In this document: piece by piece, positions 60,184 through 64,000 of the stretch | Layout: each line of letters starts with the position of its first letter | Position numbering within the stretch: position 1 is the first letter of the stretch | Source: Acidimicrobiia bacterium | GTDB lineage: Bacteria > Actinomycetota > Acidimicrobiia > Acidimicrobiales > Bin134 | DNA length: 64,000 nt | Direction: 5' to 3' | NCBI GenBank assembly: GCA_009842675.1 | Contig: VYEX01000020.1 | Location: 1-64,000 of the forward strand | The notes under the pieces: model-generated | Databases searched by the model: none | What the model was told of the DNA's origin: nothing | Seen by the model: the letters and a program-made list of their open reading frames with translations, nothing else | Made by a program: the position numbers and the translations under genes

Positions 60184-61254
60184 CTAGCCGGGGAACGGGA
60201 TCGCGAATTCGCCAGCTTCGATAGAGGCGACCAACTCGTCGAGCGCGGCTTGCAGCTCGTCGAGTCCTACCGCGGTGTCGACCGTCGCCGCCATGTTGAC
60301 CGGCAACACCTCTACTTGGGCGTTGAAAATGCCGCCCGGATAGAAGACGTATCCCTCTTCGCCCACTGCGTGCACTTCACCATCAGCCGTGCCGAACGTA
60401 CCGGTGCGGACCTGGTTGAAGAAGTCCAGGTAAAGATCCTTCATCCGGATGACGGTGGCCGCCAGATAGACATCAGGTGCGGTCTGCTCTTGGGAGCCGA
60501 ACCCGACTGAGAGCGGGATCCCCGCGGCTGATGCGGTCTGGGCCGCGCCGATGCAGATTCCATCTCCAGAGCAGTAGATGAAGTCCGCCCCTTGGTCAAT
60601 GAGCTGCTGGGTTACCTCAGCGGCGGCCTGGACGTCGACGAACGAACCGGCAAATCCTTCAAGGAAGTTCAAATCGGGGTTCACCGACAGGGCCGCGTCG
60701 CGGAACGACTGGTGCATGGTCTTGACGAAGTCGAACTCAGGCCCTCCAACGATCCCGATGGTCTCGCCGATAACGGCCTTGGCGGCCAAAATGCCATTGG
60801 GATAGGCCATGTCTTGAACGTTGTATAGCCAGTCGACCACGTTGCCCGCCGTAACGGAACCGGGAACCAAGATGCCCCCGGTCATCGAGAAAGCAACATC
60901 GGGGAACTCGGCATAAAGCTGCTGGATCGGATCCACGTACTCGATGCCGTGTCCCAAAATCAGGTCGAATTCCTGGCTGGCGAAGTCGCGAAGAGCGGGT
61001 AGCGAGTCGGTCGGGTCGATGATTTCCTCTAGGACCTCAGTCTCGACGTTGCCATCTTCGGCCACGGCGTCACGCAGGCCTTCGTAGGCCGCCTGGCTGA
61101 ACGAGTTGTCATTGCGGACGCCAGGCAGGAGCAGCGCCACCTTGAGAGCGCCATCGTCTTCGGAGTCGTCGTCGTTTCCGCAAGCTGCGGCTACCAGCCC
61201 AAACACCATCAAAAGGGCTAGGAATTTGAACAGAATTGAAGAACGCCGTGCCAC
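60184..61254 (-). CDS. BMP family ABC transporter substrate-binding lipoprotein
   Basis: Lipobox LMVFGLVAAACGND; KVALLLPGVRNDNSFSQAAYEGL; GTG start with AAGGAGGGG upstream; NMAATVDTAVG. Confidence 0.92.
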   Translation of the reverse strand: MARRSSILFKFLALLMVFGLVAAACGNDDDSEDDGALKVALLLPGVRNDNSFSQAAYEGLRDAVAEDGNVETEVLEEIIDPTDSLPALRDFASQEFDLILGHGIEYVDPIQQLYAEFPDVAFSMTGGILVPGSVTAGNVVDWLYNVQDMAYPNGILAAKAVIGETIGIVGGPEFDFVKTMHQSFRDAALSVNPDLNFLEGFAGSFVDVQAAAEVTQQLIDQGADFIYCSGDGICIGAAQTASAAGIPLSVGFGSQEQTAPDVYLAATVIRMKDLYLDFFNQVRTGTFGTADGEVHAVGEEGYVFYPGGIFNAQVEVLPVNMAATVDTAVGLDELQAALDELVASIEAGEFAIPFPG

Positions 61255-61275
61255 GGAAATACCCCTCCTTCTACG

Positions 61276-61295
61276 GCATTGTCATGCGACAATGC
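61276..61295. promoter_or_regulatory. Palindromic operator-like site upstream of the BMP transporter operon
   Basis: GCATTGTC-atgc-GACAATGC, perfect 8-bp inverted repeat with 4-nt spacer, about 20 bp upstream of the GTG start of the BMP gene. Confidence 0.55.
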
Positions 61296-61360
61296 GCGCA
61301 CTTGACAGTATCCGACACTAGCCCTTCTCTGATCAGGTGTCGATTGAGTGTAAGGGGTGG

Positions 61361-62758
61361 TCAGTGGCGCCGCCGGTACGCCGGAGGACGCACGGGATAG
61401 GCATTCCGAGCGGCATCGGCGATAGCGGTCTCGTCCACTGTCGTGCAGTGTCCGTCTCTGACCACGATCTCACCGCCCACCATCACCAAATTGGCCCGAT
61501 CCGAAAGCCCGCCGAGCACCAGACCGATGACCGCGTCGTGAACTCCGACGCGATCGACGGTGGTCATGTCCCACGCCGCGATGTCGGCCGCTTTTCCCGG
61601 CTCGATCACACCCAGTTCATGGCGCCCGAGGCAGGCCGCTGAGCCACGAGTAGCCAGCCCCAAAAGCTCACGGGCGCTCGGCCACTTCTGAGGTGATACG
61701 TGCATGTCGCGGTGGGCCAACGCGGCCACTCGGACGTCGCCGAGCTGGTTGCAACCGTCGTTGGAGGCAGACCCGGTGGTGCCGAATCCCACCTTGCATC
61801 CGGCATCGAGGTATTTCCGCAGCGGCGCCAGTCCCCAGCCCATACGCAGATCGGGCGCAATGAGATGCACAATGCCGACTCCGGCCTCGGCGAATTCCGG
61901 GATCTCCTCATGAGGGGGATCAACCATGTGGGCCAGCCACACTTTGTCGTGGTTCCAGCCATTCTCCACCAGGAAATGCCATGGCGTTACGCCGTAGGTG
62001 TCGGTGCAGAATCCGGTGTCGATCACCTCATACAGATGGGTGTGCAGTCCGACCTCCGGGTGATCGGCGGCCAGCCTGGCGAACTCGCGGTACATCTCTG
62101 GTTCGTCGGTGTGCACGCCGCACGGAGCCAGATCAATCCGAATCCGGGCCAGCGGATCGGGATCGTGGTACTGGTCGATGAGTGCTTGCGAGTGGCGCAG
62201 CACCTCGTCGATCGTCTGGCAGGCGATATCGGGCACAACACCGCCGTGCCGTTTGCCCTTGGTCATCGAACCCCGCCCGGCGTGCAACCGGATGCCGGTT
62301 TCGAGGGCCCCCTCGATCATCTCCTCGATGAAAGGCTCGGTTTTGCCGTCGACATACACGTAGTGCTGGTCGGCCACGGTAGTGACCCCGCCGAGCAACG
62401 ACTCCACCATGCCGGCCCGGGCCACGGCGCCCACCGTGGCCGGTGTGTAGTGCCCCTGGCGCCAGAGATAGAGCGTCTTCACGTGGAGCGCGCTCAGCCA
62501 GGGGTGAATGGGGGCTCGCTCGAGTTCCACGAACGAGCGCAATCCCACTTGATAGAGATGCTGGTGCCCATTGATCAGTCCGGGGAGCACCAGCAGACCG
62601 CGGCCGTCGATGACCTCGGCGGAGTCGTCCACCTCCAGGCCATAACCCAGCGCGGCGATGCGTGAGCCAGACACCAGAAGGTCTGCGCCCTCTAGCTCGC
62701 GGTCTTTGGCATCGAAGGTGACCAGGTGGCTGATGTTGCGGATCAAGGTGTCGGTCAT
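61361..62758 (-). CDS. Amidohydrolase, 8-oxoguanine deaminase / hydroxyatrazine hydrolase-like
   Basis: MTDTLIRNISHLVTFDAKDRELEGADLLVSGSRIAALG, LPGLINGHQHLYQ, GVTTVADQHYVYVDGK, KVGFGTTGSASNDGCNQLGDVRVAALAHR; start placed inside longer ORF to 62980. Confidence 0.83.
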   Translation of the reverse strand: MTDTLIRNISHLVTFDAKDRELEGADLLVSGSRIAALGYGLEVDDSAEVIDGRGLLVLPGLINGHQHLYQVGLRSFVELERAPIHPWLSALHVKTLYLWRQGHYTPATVGAVARAGMVESLLGGVTTVADQHYVYVDGKTEPFIEEMIEGALETGIRLHAGRGSMTKGKRHGGVVPDIACQTIDEVLRHSQALIDQYHDPDPLARIRIDLAPCGVHTDEPEMYREFARLAADHPEVGLHTHLYEVIDTGFCTDTYGVTPWHFLVENGWNHDKVWLAHMVDPPHEEIPEFAEAGVGIVHLIAPDLRMGWGLAPLRKYLDAGCKVGFGTTGSASNDGCNQLGDVRVAALAHRDMHVSPQKWPSARELLGLATRGSAACLGRHELGVIEPGKAADIAAWDMTTVDRVGVHDAVIGLVLGGLSDRANLVMVGGEIVVRDGHCTTVDETAIADAARNAYPVRPPAYRRRH

Positions 62759-62842
62759 CTTCTGGGAGTCTCGCCTTTGGGCTTGTGATGGCGCAATCGC
62801 CGCTGATCGACTCGACCAACGCTGGCTAGTGTCGCGACACCT

Positions 62843-64000
62843 ATGAAGGACCGGTTTGTCGGTCAGCGAGTGACCCGGCGCAACGACGAGTATCTCCTGC
62901 GCGGCACGGGCCGGTACATCGACGACATCGTGGTGCCGGGCATGGTTCATGCCTCCGTTGTCCGCAGTCCAGTGGCCCACGGGCGACTGATCGGGTTCGA
63001 AAGCGCCAGCAATGGCCGGGCCACGATATACAGCCCTGATCGGCTGGCTTCGCTCATCCCCGGTGAGTTGCCCGTCCTTTGGATTCTGGGCGGTCAGCAG
63101 CAGCGGTCCACCCCGGTTGTAGACAAGGTGCTGCGATACGTGGGCCAGCCGATGGCGTTGGTCATCGCCGAATCGAGATACTTGGCCGAAGATGAAGCTG
63201 AGCAGGTAGGCCTCGACATCGAAGAACTAGATCCGGTGCTGGCCATTGATCAGGCTCTTGCCGCTGATGCTCCCTTGCTGTATCCCGCGGCCGGCTCCAA
63301 TGTGTTGGCCTCTTTCGACGCCGGCGATGGCGAGGATCACACCGCTGCGGTGTTTGCCGCTGCCGACCGCACATTGTCCCTGAGGCTGCATATCGGCCGA
63401 GTTCATGGGCTGGCTCTTGAGGGTCGGGGCATTGTCGCGGTGCCCGAGCCTCGGGGGAAGCTCACCGTCTATACATCCACGCAGACCCCGCACTCGGTAC
63501 GAGATTCGCTGTGCGAGTCGCTGGGATTGAACCAGAGCCAGTTGCGGGTGGTCGCCCCCGATGTGGGGGGCGGTTTCGGTCTCAAGGACCACGTGTACGA
63601 AGACGAAGTCATGGTGGCCGCGGCGGCATTGGACCTGGGGCGGCCGGTGAAGTGGGTTGAAGACCGATCGGAGTCTCTATTGGCCACCACCCACGCCCGC
63701 GACGAGATCCACGATGTGGAAGTGGCCTTCGACGAAGACGGAACGCTGCGGGGTCTGCGGCTCGACAGCTTTCGGAACGCCGGAGGACGGTTCGCGGTCT
63801 TCGGGGGTGGACCGCTGTTCACCGTATTCGGGGTCGTGCCCGGGCCGTATCGATGGGACGCCGTGCGCTGCGTCGGCCGGGTTGTGGCCACCAACACCAT
63901 GTCCACCGGCGCCTACCGCGGCTTCGGACAGACCCAGGCGGCATGCATCCGCGAACGGGTGGTTGACCTGGTGGCCGGGGAGTTGGGGCGCGACCCCGTG
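62843..64000 (+). CDS. Xanthine dehydrogenase family molybdopterin-binding subunit (N-terminal part, runs off window)
   Basis: MKDRFVGQRVTRRNDEYLLRGTGRYIDDIVVPGMVHASVVRSPVAHGRLIGF...; TQTPHSVRDSL; APDVGGGFGLKDHVYEDEVMVAAAALDLGRPVKWVEDRSESL; GAYRGFGQTQA; open to base 64000. Confidence 0.88.
   Translation, partial: MKDRFVGQRVTRRNDEYLLRGTGRYIDDIVVPGMVHASVVRSPVAHGRLIGFESASNGRATIYSPDRLASLIPGELPVLWILGGQQQRSTPVVDKVLRYVGQPMALVIAESRYLAEDEAEQVGLDIEELDPVLAIDQALAADAPLLYPAAGSNVLASFDAGDGEDHTAAVFAAADRTLSLRLHIGRVHGLALEGRGIVAVPEPRGKLTVYTSTQTPHSVRDSLCESLGLNQSQLRVVAPDVGGGFGLKDHVYEDEVMVAAAALDLGRPVKWVEDRSESLLATTHARDEIHDVEVAFDEDGTLRGLRLDSFRNAGGRFAVFGGGPLFTVFGVVPGPYRWDAVRCVGRVVATNTMSTGAYRGFGQTQAACIRERVVDLVAGELGRDPV

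Overview
High-GC actinobacterial-type chromosome window, most like the Acidimicrobiia by gene content (inference, no search run). It has no recognisable transposase, integrase, phage module, rRNA or CRISPR array. From left to right: the C-terminal end of a type I restriction-modification HsdM, an AT-richer orphan ORF and a probable pseudogene (0-2.5 kb); an acyl-CoA ligase, a Rieske oxygenase and nadA (2.6-6.6 kb); uvrC, a methyltransferase and rapZ (6.7-10.3 kb); a ~17 kb block of SDR, LLM, CaiB/BaiF, AtuA, sulfotransferase, DUF1214 and amidohydrolase catabolic genes (10.3-27.2 kb); gap-pgk-tpiA, then a Baeyer-Villiger-type FMO and an M23 peptidase, then secG (27.3-33.7 kb); an AT-richer phosphonate-type ABC transporter (phnD-phnC and a double-domain phnE) coupled to a metallophosphoesterase (35.0-39.6 kb); furA-katG (39.7-42.4 kb); a TPP enzyme, an epimerase, tRNA-Leu(GAG), a multi-domain alpha/beta-barrel protein, an orphan solute-binding protein and a P450 (42.5-49.2 kb); and a dense purine-catabolism region with five deaminase-type hydrolases, a DszC/SfnB-like flavin monooxygenase, a complete BMP-type nucleoside ABC transporter and a truncated molybdopterin hydroxylase (49.2-64 kb). 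The leading candidates for follow-up are the purine island (tandem adenine deaminase paralogues with complementary motif losses, an embedded flavin monooxygenase and a palindromic operator before the BMP gene) and the apparent splitting of the conserved uvrC-rapZ-yvcK-whiA-gap-pgk-tpiA-secG neighbourhood, with yvcK and whiA absent from the window.
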